A stretch of DNA of 64,000 bases from contig CANMRV010000002.1 in assembly GCA_947500435.1 (NCBI GenBank), positions 248,001-312,000 on the forward strand. The letters are read 5' to 3'. Under the pieces are notes generated by a model. The model was not told the origin of the DNA. It saw only the letters and a program-made list of their open reading frames with translations, and made no database searches. The position numbers and the translations under genes are program-made. Shown here one piece after another: positions 42,414 to 53,000 of this stretch (position 1 is the first letter of the stretch; each line of letters opens with the position of its first letter). Source of the DNA: an uncultured Flavobacteriaceae bacterium. Lineage in GTDB: Bacteria; Bacteroidota; Bacteroidia; Flavobacteriales; Flavobacteriaceae.

Positions 42414-45248
42414 CTATTTTGTCTCTGGCATTAAAATACCTAAGAAATAATTTTCATCTAAATACTTTTTGGCTACCTCTTGAAGGTCATTCGAGTTTAA
42501 GGAATTAACTTTCTCTTCAAAGAAAAGAATACTATTCGAGTCTCTTTCTTCCTGATGATTGGATAGTAAATTGCTAATCCAAAACTCGTTTGTTTTAAGA
42601 TCTTCCTTGCGTTTTACGAGATAGGTCTCTATAACTTTCGCTAAATCCTCAGGTGTTACCCCTTCATCTTTTATCTTCTTCACTTCGGCAAGCGCGGCGT
42701 CGACCAATTTGTCTACATTTTCTGGTCCACAAGGGAAGGAGATACTAAAAGAGATGCTTGAAAATGACATCTTGCTTAAGCTGCCGCGTGCACCTACTCC
42801 ATAAACCCCACCTTCTTGTTCGCGCAAACGTTCAACGAGTTTAATGGTTAAAACTTCGCCTAAGGCTGAAATATTCATGGCGGTTTTACTATCGTAAGGA
42901 ATCTCTTCTTCCCAAGTTATAGATACATTGCTTTTAGGGTCAGTGCCTCTGTTCACAATATGTTTCTGGAATTCGTCTTTTCTCCTAAATTTGGTCGGAA
43001 CATATTTCTCGTTGCTATTTTTACCTGGTAAGGAAGCCAAATAGGTTTTTGCCAGCGCCTCGACTTTTTCTTCATCAATATTCCCGACTAGAAAATAGTG
43101 GAAGTCACCTGCATCGGCAAAACGCTCTTGATATTTTTGATAAGCCAAATTATAATCTGCGGCATCTAACTTTTCCGTTGTTGGAAAGCCGGTATATCTT
43201 GAATTCCCTTCATTTTTAATTTTGCCAATTTGATCTTGAAAATAGAATTGTGGATTCGCCATCAGATTGCCCAAAAAGCTTTTTTGCTTTGTAATAAAAG
43301 AGCTATAAGCCTCATCATCTTTATTTAAAGAGGTAAAATACAGATGTACCATTTGAAAAAGAGTCTCCAAATCTTTAGGAGCGGCAGAACCTCTAAAATT
43401 TTCACTGAATCCTCTTATCGATGGAGATACATTCACGATTTTCCCGCTCATGAATTTACTTAAATCTGTAAGTGATAAGCCGCCAATTCCGGCTTCTGTC
43501 AAACCTTGGTTTGCAAATGTGGTGGCAAGATAGTCGGCATCTGAGTATAAACTAGTACCCCCATGACTATATGCTCTAAACAGGACCTCGTCATTTTTAA
43601 AATCGGTTTTCTTGTAGGTAAGCGTGGCTCCATTACCAAGGGTTAAAGTGGTCGTGCCTAATTTTGTGTTTGAGCTTGTATTGCTTATTTCCCCGTCAAC
43701 AGGTATTGTCTCAATTAAATTACTCCGTACAGCTTCATCTTCATATGCTTTGAGCTCTGCCGTTTGTACTTCTTTCAACAAGTCTTTTACTTCATCTTCT
43801 GTTGCTTGTGTCAATCCCTCTTTTTCTGGGCCAGTGAATACGATTACACGATTGTCATCGTGTAGGAAGTCCTTAATCAATGAACCAATCTCTTCTAATT
43901 GGACATCCGGAAGTAGTTTTTTGGTCATATCAAAGCTCCATTCAATGCTCGGAATTGGGCTGTCTTCTAAATAATTTTGGATATACCCTTCAACGAATTG
44001 ACCACTTTCTTGCTTATCTCGATCGTTATATCTCTTTTCAAGATTTGCTATGAGGCTCTTTTTGGCACGTTCAAACTCTCCTTCTTTAAAACCAAAACGT
44101 TTTACGCGTTCATTTTCTTCGAGGATTGCTTTGAGTCCTGCAAGTTGTCCCTCAGGACTAGTTACAGCAAAAGATTGGTACGCATTTTTTGTCCGTGCAT
44201 AAGTCCCTCCGTAGTAAGAAAACCCATAAACGAATGGCGGTGCGGCACTATTTCTTAACTCATCTAGCCTATTATTTATCAAAGTGGAGAATAGGTTCCT
44301 AACTATTGATTCCCGAAAGTCGGCCACGGTTTTAACTTTCGGAGCAAGGTGCCCATCTTTGTACATCACCTGTACCTGGGTAAATGCAGCTTCTTTATCT
44401 GAAGCTATGGCAACAAGTGTTTCCTGATGGTTTGGAAGTTCATAAGCTTCTCTGCCTGAAGGTTCTTTTGGTTTTTCGATGCGCGAAAAATGACTTTTTA
44501 TTTTTTCTTCCATGACGTCAACATCTAAATCGCCAACGGCAATAACAGCCATCAAATCAGGACGGTACCATTTTTTATAGTAGTCCCGAACATCGTCGTA
44601 AGAAAAATTTTCAAGATTCTCTTTGGTTCCTATTGGCAAGCGTTCGGCATATTTCGAGCCGTACATCATTTTCGGAAGCGTTACACGCTGCATACGTTCA
44701 TTAGCACCTAAACGCAAACGTAGTTCTTCTAAAACAACCCCTCTTTCATCATCAATGGCTTCTTCTGAAAGGGTGGTGTTATGCGCCCAATCTTCAATAA
44801 TCTGAAAACCTTTTTCCAATTTTTCTGGATCATCACTGGGGATAGGAAGAATATAAACAGTTTCATCAAAACTGGTATACGCATTTAAATCAGCACCAAA
44901 TTTCACGCCAATGCTTTGCAGATAGTCTACAAGATCATTTTTTTCAAAATTCTTGGTTCCATTAAAATTCATATGCTCCATAAAATGCGCTAACCCTAAT
45001 TGGCGATCAGTTTCCATTATAGAACCTGCATTTACAGCTAATCGAAGTTCTACTTTATCTTCTGGCTTTCCATTATTTCGAATGTAGTACGTTAACCCGT
45101 TTTCAAGTTTGCCAATCTTTACATTAGGGTCAACGGGGATATCTCCTTCAGGAATGGAAATTGAATTGGATATATCGGAGCCTGTTTGTGCATTAATACT
45201 GCAGATAGCCAGTATTCCGATAGCGAATGCTACAATTCTTTTTTTCAT
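42414..45248 (-). CDS. M16-family zinc protease, full two-module
   Basis: 944 residues with signal peptide (SINAQ). HxxEH motif at LAHFMEHMNFNG (H88, E91, H92), the second Glu ligand region DERGVVLEE (~168), and an inactive C-terminal half with the same fold (residues ~540-940). This is the pitrilysin/insulinase organisation. Related proteases of Bacteroidota degrade peptides in the periplasm. No partner gene without the zinc site is present, as expected when both halves are in one polypeptide. It stands alone; the flanking gaps lack other genes. Confidence 0.9.
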   Translation of the reverse strand: MKKRIVAFAIGILAICSINAQTGSDISNSISIPEGDIPVDPNVKIGKLENGLTYYIRNNGKPEDKVELRLAVNAGSIMETDRQLGLAHFMEHMNFNGTKNFEKNDLVDYLQSIGVKFGADLNAYTSFDETVYILPIPSDDPEKLEKGFQIIEDWAHNTTLSEEAIDDERGVVLEELRLRLGANERMQRVTLPKMMYGSKYAERLPIGTKENLENFSYDDVRDYYKKWYRPDLMAVIAVGDLDVDVMEEKIKSHFSRIEKPKEPSGREAYELPNHQETLVAIASDKEAAFTQVQVMYKDGHLAPKVKTVADFRESIVRNLFSTLINNRLDELRNSAAPPFVYGFSYYGGTYARTKNAYQSFAVTSPEGQLAGLKAILEENERVKRFGFKEGEFERAKKSLIANLEKRYNDRDKQESGQFVEGYIQNYLEDSPIPSIEWSFDMTKKLLPDVQLEEIGSLIKDFLHDDNRVIVFTGPEKEGLTQATEDEVKDLLKEVQTAELKAYEDEAVRSNLIETIPVDGEISNTSSNTKLGTTTLTLGNGATLTYKKTDFKNDEVLFRAYSHGGTSLYSDADYLATTFANQGLTEAGIGGLSLTDLSKFMSGKIVNVSPSIRGFSENFRGSAAPKDLETLFQMVHLYFTSLNKDDEAYSSFITKQKSFLGNLMANPQFYFQDQIGKIKNEGNSRYTGFPTTEKLDAADYNLAYQKYQERFADAGDFHYFLVGNIDEEKVEALAKTYLASLPGKNSNEKYVPTKFRRKDEFQKHIVNRGTDPKSNVSITWEEEIPYDSKTAMNISALGEVLTIKLVERLREQEGGVYGVGARGSLSKMSFSSISFSISFPCGPENVDKLVDAALAEVKKIKDEGVTPEDLAKVIETYLVKRKEDLKTNEFWISNLLSNHQEERDSNSILFFEEKVNSLNSNDLQEVAKKYLDENYFLGILMPETK

Positions 45249-45324
45249 AGTATAGTGTTTTGGTTAATTCCTAAATATAGGGTAAAGATTACTGATACTA
45301 TGGGTATGGCAAAATTATTTAAAC

Positions 45325-45810
45325 TCAGAACTTTTTGAGTAAATCTAGATTATCGCGTATACCTCTTTTCAGGTTTTCGCATATCAAAATGGACTTATCA
45401 ATACGTGTCTGCGAATTTTTATAGCGAGCAATACTATAAATAATGCCTCGTTTTTTTCCGGCTGTAAAAGAATCAAAAATCAGAAAGGCATCATAGTCAC
45501 TTAAGAAAACAGCATCAAGCTCTTCAGGCATTTCTACCCCGTATTTGCTATCATCTTCAAAGAATTGTATTTGAAAATAATCGTTGGGGAAGACACCCAA
45601 TTCTTTTTGATAGCGCTTTCCGAACATCATGTAATAATTACCATTCCTTTTTTGTATCGCCCCATGGAATAATAGTTCATTACCTTCAAAAGTAGCTTTA
45701 ACCTTTACTCTTTTTATCTTTTTGTCTAAAAAAGGTTGAATGATGTCCTTAGGAAGTAATAAAGAATAAAAACTTCCTGTGACCGATATTTCAAAAGGTT
45801 CACTTTGCAC
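45325..45810 (-). CDS. DUF1905 / YdeI-OmdA-type protein
   Basis: 161 residues; starts with GTG at 45810 (the base sequence reads GTGCAAAGT), overlapping the TAG of the upstream gene by one base. An N-terminal DUF1905-like strand pair (FEISVTGSFYSLLLPKDIIQPFLDKKIKRVKVKATFEGNELLFHGAIQ) and a C-terminal OmdA/YdeI helical part (LDAVFLSDYDAFLIFDSFTAGKKRGIIYSIARYKNSQTRIDKSILICENLKRG). The family is soluble and uncharacterised; 'bacteriocin-protection' labels are inherited from one distant member and should not be trusted here. Confidence 0.75.
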   Translation of the reverse strand: MQSEPFEISVTGSFYSLLLPKDIIQPFLDKKIKRVKVKATFEGNELLFHGAIQKRNGNYYMMFGKRYQKELGVFPNDYFQIQFFEDDSKYGVEMPEELDAVFLSDYDAFLIFDSFTAGKKRGIIYSIARYKNSQTRIDKSILICENLKRGIRDNLDLLKKF

Positions 45811-47024
45811 TATTGAATCAATTTAGTGATTACTTGCGTTTCGCTATGCAAGGTTTTGTGTACTGGACATTTGTCCGCAATTTGTAAAATGCGAGCGATT
45901 TGTTTTTCATCTAAATTCCCCGTCAATCTTATCTCTCTATGGAAAGTATCAATTTTGGCTGCATCCTCCTCGCAGTTTTCAGAATCTTGAGCATGTGATT
46001 TTCCATAAGACGTATGGACTTCTATATTCTCCAAAGGCCATCCTTTTCGCCGCACGTACATTTGTACCGTCATTGCGGTGCAAGCAGATAAACCTGCAGA
46101 AACGAATTCGTAAGGAGAAGGGCCAAAATCATTGCCACCGAAAGAAATTGGCTCGTCAGCAGTCATGTAGTGGTTACCGACTTTCATAGCGGTGGTGAAT
46201 CCGTCTTCACTATCCAAACTTGCGACTACCTGATGCTTTGATTTTAAATTCGACTCATCGGGAATCTCTACATAGCGTTGTGCCCATCCCGCGATAACTT
46301 CTCCGGCATATATTGAATCTTTTTTATTCATCAATAAATGGTCTGCTCCATTTAAAGAAACAAAACTCTTCGGATGTCGTGCAGCTATATAGATTTCTTC
46401 AGCGTTTTTAATGCCCACCGTTGCGTCTTGCGGTGAATGCATAACCAGTATTGCTTTTCTTAGACCTTGAGCAGTCTCAGGCAAGGATTTTGATTCTAAA
46501 TCATCAAGAAACTGTTTCTTTATCGTAAAATCGCGTCCACTCAGATTCACAACTGCTTTTCCAGATGCTTTAATTTCTTCGATTCCACTTCTAAGCAAAT
46601 GCTGTACATGATTCGGGTTAGAAGGAGCTCCAATAGTGGCAACCGCCTTCACTGATTCAATTTCGGATGCTGCAAAAATAACAGCAGCACCTCCTAAAGA
46701 ATGTCCAACCAATAGCGTAGCGGCCTGATAGTTTTCTTTGAGATAATCGGCTGCTGCAATGAGGTCTTCTACGTTTCCCGAGAAGTTGGTGTCTTCAAAA
46801 TCACCTTCGCTTTCACCTAATCCGGTGAAATCAAAACGAAGGACTCCAAAACCTTTTGCAGTTAATGCTTTTCCAATATTCTTTACCGCAGATAAATTCT
46901 TGTTGCAGGTAAAACAATGCGCAAAAATTGCATAGTTATGGGGGTGCTGATTTACCGGAAGCTCAAGTCTTCCTACTAAATTTTGCCCTTCTTTATTCTG
47001 GAATGTTACTTTTTGGAGGTTCAT
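45810..47024 (-). CDS. Alpha/beta hydrolase fused to OsmC domain
   Basis: 404 residues. Residues ~1-250: alpha/beta hydrolase (ALTAKGFGVLRFDFTGLGESEGDF, VGHSLGGAAVIFAASEIE with nucleophile Ser ~108, MHSPQDATVGIKNAEEI, NGADHLL). Residues ~265-404: OsmC/Ohr fold (VASLDSEDGFTTAMKVGNHYMTADEPISFGGNDFGPSPYEFVSAGLSACTAMTVQMYVRRKGWPLENIEV, KCPVHKTLHSETQV). Two Cys (SACTAM, KCPVH) occupy the OsmC peroxidase positions, so thiol-based peroxide reduction is likely. It is a common natural fusion linking an esterase with peroxide detoxification. Its stop overlaps the next GTG start. Confidence 0.9.
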   Translation of the reverse strand: MNLQKVTFQNKEGQNLVGRLELPVNQHPHNYAIFAHCFTCNKNLSAVKNIGKALTAKGFGVLRFDFTGLGESEGDFEDTNFSGNVEDLIAAADYLKENYQAATLLVGHSLGGAAVIFAASEIESVKAVATIGAPSNPNHVQHLLRSGIEEIKASGKAVVNLSGRDFTIKKQFLDDLESKSLPETAQGLRKAILVMHSPQDATVGIKNAEEIYIAARHPKSFVSLNGADHLLMNKKDSIYAGEVIAGWAQRYVEIPDESNLKSKHQVVASLDSEDGFTTAMKVGNHYMTADEPISFGGNDFGPSPYEFVSAGLSACTAMTVQMYVRRKGWPLENIEVHTSYGKSHAQDSENCEEDAAKIDTFHREIRLTGNLDEKQIARILQIADKCPVHKTLHSETQVITKLIQ

Positions 47025-47092
47025 ATCGAATTGTGTTATTTAGAAAATAGTTCATGGATAGCACGCACTGCCAACTGCAACTGCCTGCTGAA

Positions 47093-47806
47093 CTACTCTT
47101 CTTTCTTTTTTCTTAAGTCGGTATTCCAAATAACTCCTATCTGTAAACGGTCAAAATTTGCTGTTGGAAAATGGTTTTTCAAATAGCCAGCCTGAACACT
47201 GAGGTTTTCGGTCACATTTACACCTAATGCCCCATATAAACGATTTTGACCATAAACGCTATTTTGAAGATTCAAGAAGATTTCATCATAGAAATTCAAA
47301 AAGAAAATATCCGATAAAGGCAAAGTCACTTGAAGCCGATAACGTGCACGATGTTGGGTGTCTTTACCATTGAAGTCTTTATCATTAATGAAACGTTGTT
47401 CTAAACGATAGCGGTGTTCAAATTTGAATTGACCTACCGTATTTTTTAAAATGAACTGTTCAAATATGCGATGTTCGATAATATTACTGTCCTCATAGAC
47501 AATGTCGTCTCCGGAAATTACTCTAAAATCTACAAAAGTTGGATCTGTAGAAATGTAACCATATCCAAAGGTTGCAATGGCATTGGGATTGATGTGATAA
47601 TTCAATCCTGTTCGCAATAATAACTGATTGAAATTTTTACCATTCTCGAAATAGCGTAATTGCGCTTCGGTATGTATACTAAGTTTCTCAGAAACTCTAT
47701 TAGTACCAAAATACATATGCCATGAGCCAAGTTTATCGTCTCCGATTTCTTGGGCTACACTTGAAAGGGTAAAAAATAGGGCAAGTAGTAATGCTGTTTT
47801 TTTCAT
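47093..47806 (-). CDS. DUF2490 outer-membrane barrel-like protein
   Basis: 237 residues; signal ends SSVAQ. DUF2490 signature: LGSWHMYFGTNRVSEKLSIHTEAQLRYFENGKNFNQLLLRTGLNYHIN, GYGYIST, FKFEHRYRLEQRFI, TQHRARYRLQVTLPL. It alternates amphipathic strands with conserved Arg/Glu, suggesting a small outer-membrane beta-barrel. The family has no assigned role. A complex palindrome (47829-47942) separates it from the S9 peptidase upstream. Confidence 0.8.
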   Translation of the reverse strand: MKKTALLLALFFTLSSVAQEIGDDKLGSWHMYFGTNRVSEKLSIHTEAQLRYFENGKNFNQLLLRTGLNYHINPNAIATFGYGYISTDPTFVDFRVISGDDIVYEDSNIIEHRIFEQFILKNTVGQFKFEHRYRLEQRFINDKDFNGKDTQHRARYRLQVTLPLSDIFFLNFYDEIFLNLQNSVYGQNRLYGALGVNVTENLSVQAGYLKNHFPTANFDRLQIGVIWNTDLRKKKEE

Positions 47807-47828
47807 AAATGGATAATGGGTCTTTATT

Positions 47829-47942
47829 CTGTCAGGTCGAGCACCTCGGCTACGCTCGGCACAAGCTCCGTCGAGAACTTTTGCGTTCCTAAGTTCTTGA
47901 CGGAGCCTGTCTTGAGCACTGTCGAAAGGCTCGAAGTGACAG
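47829..47942. repeat. Large interrupted palindrome (dispersed intergenic repeat)
   Basis: Outer ends CTGTCA (47829-47834) and TGACAG (47937-47942); inner CTCCGTCGAGAACTT (47866-47880) pairs with AAGTTCTTGACGGAG (47891-47905) with one mismatch and an 11-nt loop. Rich in GTCGAG/CTCGAC units, typical of repeat elements in many flavobacterial genomes. Confidence 0.6.
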
Positions 47943-47948
47943 ATTTGT

Positions 47949-49892
47949 TTAAATGTCTGTTTCTTTTGTCATAGAATCCCCGTCTTCAATAGGAATACCT
48001 TTATCCCCTTTTAAATGGATGTCTAAAAATTTCAATGCTTCACTATAGGCTTTGATTTGATTCTCTTTTTTTACGAATCCGTGGCCTTCATCTTCAAACA
48101 AGACGTATTCGACCGGGACACCATTTTTTCGAACTCCCGCAACAATTTCATCAGATTCTATTTGTAAAACACGAGGGTCTTTTGCACCTTGAAGTACGAT
48201 TAAAGGCTTGGTGACTTTGTCTGTATGAAATAGAGGAGAAATTTCACGAAGGCGCACAGAATCAGCGCTATTCGGGTCACCTAATTCTAGGTATAATGCT
48301 TCTTTTTGCGCTTCCCACCAAGGTGGAATACTACGTAGGGTGCGAATCCAGTTAGTGACACCGAAAAGATTCACACCTACATCAAATTCTTCAGGAGTGA
48401 AGGTCAAGGCAGCCATGGTCATATAGCCTCCATAAGAACCACCTACGATTCCTATTTTTTCACCATCGATTTCTGGTTGTTGTGCCAACCAATCTTTACC
48501 TGCTACACAGTCTTTCAAGTCTTTGTCGCCATGGTTGAGGTCATCCATTTTATAGAATGTTTTTCCGTAACCGCTGCTTCCTCTATTATTTACGGCTAGC
48601 ACCGCATAACCGTGATTGACCATATATTGCAAAAATGAATTGAAACCTTGACGCGATTGCCCTCCTGGACCACCATGTACCCATACCATCGCTGGAACTT
48701 TCGTTTCAGCTGATGCCTGATGCGGCAGGTAATAAATAGCGGGAATTTCCAAACCATCAAATGATTTGTAACGAACCACTTCGGCACGTACCATATCCTG
48801 ACCTTGAATTTCATCGTTCAGCACATCGGTAATTTTTGTTTGTTCTTTGGATTCGAGATTGTATACATACAAATTAGATGGTGTATGCGAACCTCCGGCA
48901 TAAAATCGCATCCATTTTTCATCGTCCGAAAAGCCAACATTAGTAATCGCCATACCGTCAAAAGAGGGTAGGTCAATATTTTCACCAGAAGCAACATCCA
49001 TTACTTCTATGGTGTTTTTAGCATCTTCGTTTATATATGTGACTTGGTATGTTCCGTTTTCAGTAAAATAGGACCCCATGATATCCCAGCTTTTTGTCAT
49101 CACCTTTTCGCTCGTTTTATCGGCAATATTGTATTTCATCAATTGCGAAAATTCGTTGCCATCATCAGAAGTGTAATACATCGATTTTCCATCAGGAGAA
49201 AAATCTTCTGGACTATTCCCACTTTGATTAACATTGATTTTGGTTAATGATTTGTCTTCCATTCCGTAGAGAAATAAATCCGAATCATTTGTGTTTATAG
49301 GCTTTATGAGCGGTAAGTACTTTTTATTATCAGACATGCCACCTAAAAAATAGCCATCATTGTTTTGATATAACAGTTTGGGAGTGAAAGTTTCCAAATC
49401 CATTTCATAGAGGTCTGTGAAACGCTCATCTCTTTTATTGGAGGTATAGTAAAAACTCTTCTTATCATCCGTCCACCCATAAAAACTGGCTCGTTTTCCT
49501 ACATCGGGAGTTAAGTCTTTATGACTTCCATCTGTATCCCTTAGATAGATGTGATAGATTTCATCTCCATTACCATCCATACGGAAAAGCATCCGCTCGT
49601 CTTTTGGAAAATAAGAGATTCCGAATACCGAAGAACTATCTGATTGTGTGACGGGCATCATTTCCCCTCCAGAAGTAGGCACGGTGTACATATTGTAAAT
49701 TCCGGAGCGATTGCTTGAAATGAGCATTTTTGATTTGTCCGGAGAAAAACTACCGCCTCCGATGGCTTCATTATCCATCATCTGTTCGATGGTGTAGGTT
49801 TTCATTGTTTCCGCTATACTCGGTTCAGCGGGCTTTTGTTCTTTGCATCCCCAAATTAGGGCGATTGCACATAGTACTGCTAGTTGTTTCAT
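47949..49892 (-). CDS. S9-family (prolyl-oligopeptidase-like) serine peptidase, lipoprotein
   Basis: 647 residues; lipobox ALIWGC (Cys ~16). Residues ~35-380 form a beta-propeller with DPP4/TolB-like repeats (SFSPDKSKMLISSNR, YFPKDERMLFRMDG). Residues ~385-640 form the alpha/beta-hydrolase peptidase: VWVHGGPGGQSRQGF, GIVGGSYGGYMTMAAL (catalytic Ser ~486), LQGAKDPRVLQIESDEI (Asp) and FEDEGHGFVKKENQ (His). It cleaves small peptides, typically after Pro or Ala. It would act in the periplasm or at the outer membrane. Repeats flank it on both sides, so it is probably its own transcript. Confidence 0.92.
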   Translation of the reverse strand: MKQLAVLCAIALIWGCKEQKPAEPSIAETMKTYTIEQMMDNEAIGGGSFSPDKSKMLISSNRSGIYNMYTVPTSGGEMMPVTQSDSSSVFGISYFPKDERMLFRMDGNGDEIYHIYLRDTDGSHKDLTPDVGKRASFYGWTDDKKSFYYTSNKRDERFTDLYEMDLETFTPKLLYQNNDGYFLGGMSDNKKYLPLIKPINTNDSDLFLYGMEDKSLTKINVNQSGNSPEDFSPDGKSMYYTSDDGNEFSQLMKYNIADKTSEKVMTKSWDIMGSYFTENGTYQVTYINEDAKNTIEVMDVASGENIDLPSFDGMAITNVGFSDDEKWMRFYAGGSHTPSNLYVYNLESKEQTKITDVLNDEIQGQDMVRAEVVRYKSFDGLEIPAIYYLPHQASAETKVPAMVWVHGGPGGQSRQGFNSFLQYMVNHGYAVLAVNNRGSSGYGKTFYKMDDLNHGDKDLKDCVAGKDWLAQQPEIDGEKIGIVGGSYGGYMTMAALTFTPEEFDVGVNLFGVTNWIRTLRSIPPWWEAQKEALYLELGDPNSADSVRLREISPLFHTDKVTKPLIVLQGAKDPRVLQIESDEIVAGVRKNGVPVEYVLFEDEGHGFVKKENQIKAYSEALKFLDIHLKGDKGIPIEDGDSMTKETDI

Positions 49893-49923
49893 GATGTTTG
49901 TTTTTAAATTGATTGTTATAAAC

Positions 49924-49997
49924 TGTTACTTCGAGCGTCCCGAAATTTCGGGAGAGAAGTTGGTGTATTCGGTCTCGACTCCGCTCGACTTGACAGT
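49924..49997. repeat. Intergenic palindromic repeat with a 16-bp perfect core
   Basis: TCCCGAAATTTCGGGA (49938-49953) is a perfect palindrome. The outer halves CTGTTACTTCGAGCG and CGCTCGACTTGACAG mirror each other imperfectly and carry GTCTCGACTCCGCTCGAC. This relates it to the element at 47829-47942 (both end in forms of TGACAG and contain TCGAG/CTCGA). Confidence 0.55.
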
Positions 49998-50005
49998 AGA
50001 TGTTT

Positions 50006-53000
50006 TTAATTCATATTAAAACTCTTTGTGTCTTTAAATGAGGAAACTTTCAATGCTTCTATAGATTCGCGATAGCCTTTCCAACGGTCTGAGAAGAAGC
50101 TATTGGTTTTATTCAAGGCATCTTTCAAATCATCCTCGGCATACTTTATTAAATTCCTTTCTGTTTCGGTCAAACCGGTTTTTCTAGTTTCCGCGTAATA
50201 ACCGGCATTGCCAATACGTTGCATCACATTGATTTCAGGATTTCGAGTAATACCTTGCCGTTTGTCTTCTTTTCCGATATATAAAGCAACTACAGAATCA
50301 ATGGCCTTTACAATATCAGTTGAGGCCTTAATTTGGTCCTTATACTTTTTCTTGTCCATTTCTTTCAATTCCTTGGAATACTTATTGGCGACGTTTTTGC
50401 TTTCATTCAATTGCTTTACAGCATCTGCAGCAGTTTGCGTCATGTTTGCGATTTTCTCTGAAGCTTCATAAATTTCGTTTACAGAATTCATATCGACATT
50501 CAGTCGCGGGTCGGTTTTGACCGTTATCATGGTTTCATCGGTAATATCTCCGTAACTCATTCTAACTTTATAGGTTCCCGGTTTGACACTTCGTCCACCG
50601 CGCTCGTTTTTACGTTTGCTGATTTTTCGGGAAGGTCTATCAGGACCTTTTTCGTCCATTCCCCAGTAGATTCTATGGAAACCTGCCTTTTCCGGTGTTT
50701 TATATTTCAACGTACGGATGACTTTATCGCCACTTAAAAATTCAAACTGAACGGAATCCTTTTTCTGAACTCCGGTTAACTCCTCGGTTGCTGAACTCGT
50801 TTCAGCATCTTTGTCATCCTTGTTGTCATCATCTTTTTTCTCCGGTTTATCCGCTTTTTTCTTTCCCTCCTTCAGATAATACGTAATCATCGCACCTAGT
50901 TTGCGATTTTCTGCATTGTAAAGGGCATCACCCCCAAAACGACTTCCTGTTGGCTGCTGAATAGCCGCTTGATACGCTGTAGGAGGTGTAAACAATTTTG
51001 CATCCGCATTTAAAATAGCTTTGTTCGATGCCAATTCTCGAAGTGGACGAATATCATCCATCACCCAAGCAGCGCGTCCGAAAGTACCTATTACCAAATC
51101 GTGTTCTCTTGGATGTATCACCAAATCTTTTGTAGACACCGTTGGGAAACCTTCCGACCATTTTTGCCAGTTTGCTCCAGCATTGAAGGAAATGTACAAT
51201 CCGTCATCCGTTCCTAAGAACAACAGATTTGCATTTTCAGGGTCCTCTACAATAGATAGCGTATAGCTCTGCACATCGTTACCATCAACAATACGCTCCC
51301 AAGTTTTACCATAGTTTCTAGTGCGATACGCATAAGGAGTATAGTTGAACCTTCTGTAATCATTCGCTATTAATAGTGCTTCCCCTTTATTTTTGTTGGA
51401 AGCTTTGATTTGAGGAATCCAACTTCCTGCAGGTAAGCCTTTAATGTTTTGGGTGACATCAATCCAAGTTTCTCCTCCATTTTGAGTGTAGTGCACACGA
51501 CCGTCATCAGAACCTGTCCAAAGCATATCTTTTTCCAAGGGAGAAGGCTCAATAACCAATAGGGTCGTATGATTTTCCGCTCCAGTGGCATCCATGGACA
51601 ATCCGCCACTTTCGCTTTGTTTTTGCTTTTCTGGGTCGTTGGTTGTTAAGTCCGGAGAAATGACTTCCCAAGTCAAACCTTTATTGGTACTCTTATGTAC
51701 AAACTGACTTCCGAAATATGCGGTGCTGTTATCAAATGGGTCTTGGCCAATGGCTGCATTCCAATTAAAACGTAGTTTTGTTTTAGCATCTGGTGGGGTA
51801 GGGCGCACGATATAATTGTTGCCCGTAATATGGTCATAACGTTGCACAAAACCTTGCTGACTCATGGTGTAGCCATACTGGGAATTCTCTAAATCGGGAA
51901 CCACATCGAAGCCATCACCAAAGCTGATTTCTTGCCAGTAGCTGTTACGAATACCTTGACGTTTCCAAACATAGGCAGGTCCGCGCCAGGAGCCGTTATC
52001 CTGCATTCCGCCATAAACATTATACGGGAATTCATTATCCGTGGCAATATGATAGAATTGCGCTACAGGAATATTCCCAATAAAACGCCATGATTTACCA
52101 CCGTCCTTGGAAATATTAAATCCACCATCATTACCGTTTAAAATGAATTGTCCATTATCCGGATGTATCCAAAAGGCATGATGGTCGGGGTGAACTCCGT
52201 TGGTAACGTCGTTTCCATAGGCATTCATCAACTGTTTGAAGTTTTTACCACCGTCTTCGGAAACATTGATAAATGTAAAGACAGAATACACGCGATTTTC
52301 ATTCTGTGGATCCACATAGATTTCGGAATAGTAAAACGGGCGATTTCCAATATCAGCTTTATCATTTATTTTCTTCCATTTAAAACCGCCGTCTTCTGAT
52401 TTATAGAGCGCATTCTTTTTAGCTTCCACTAAAGCATAGACGATATTAGGTTTACCAGGAGCTATGGCGATTCCGATTCTTCCTAAATCTCCTTTTGGGA
52501 GTCCGTCTTCCTCGGTTAGTTTTTTCCAATTTTTTCCACCGTCGTGCGTCATGTAAAGTCCGCTGCCTTTCCCCCCGGATTTAAAAAACCACGGGTCACG
52601 TTTGTGTTCCCACATCGCAGCAATCAGTTTATTCGGATTCGTTGGATCCATAATTAAATCTGCCACTCCAGTTTTGTTATTAACAAACAGGACTTTCTCC
52701 CAAGTTTCGCCACCATCGGTAGTTTTAAAAACACCACGCTCAGGATGTTCACCCCAAGGCGAACCAATCGCACCGACATAAATTGTATTCGGATCCGTTG
52801 GGTCAATTTTTATTCTGTGAATATGACGTGTCTTTGTCAGTCCCATCGCTTTCCAGCTTTTACCGCCGTCCAAAGATTTATAGACACCAAAACCACCGTT
52901 CAAACTATTTCGAGGATTCCCTTCTCCCGTACCCACCCAAATCACAGAAGGATTGGATTGCTGAATGGCTAGGGCACCAACAGATGCTGTGAGTTCTTCA

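Noticed and set aside
47049..47094. Short CAACTGC repeats between the OsmC fusion and the DUF2490 gene
   Set aside because: Two tandem copies only, not enough to call a repeat element; the flanking GTTCA/TGAAC pair is probably chance.
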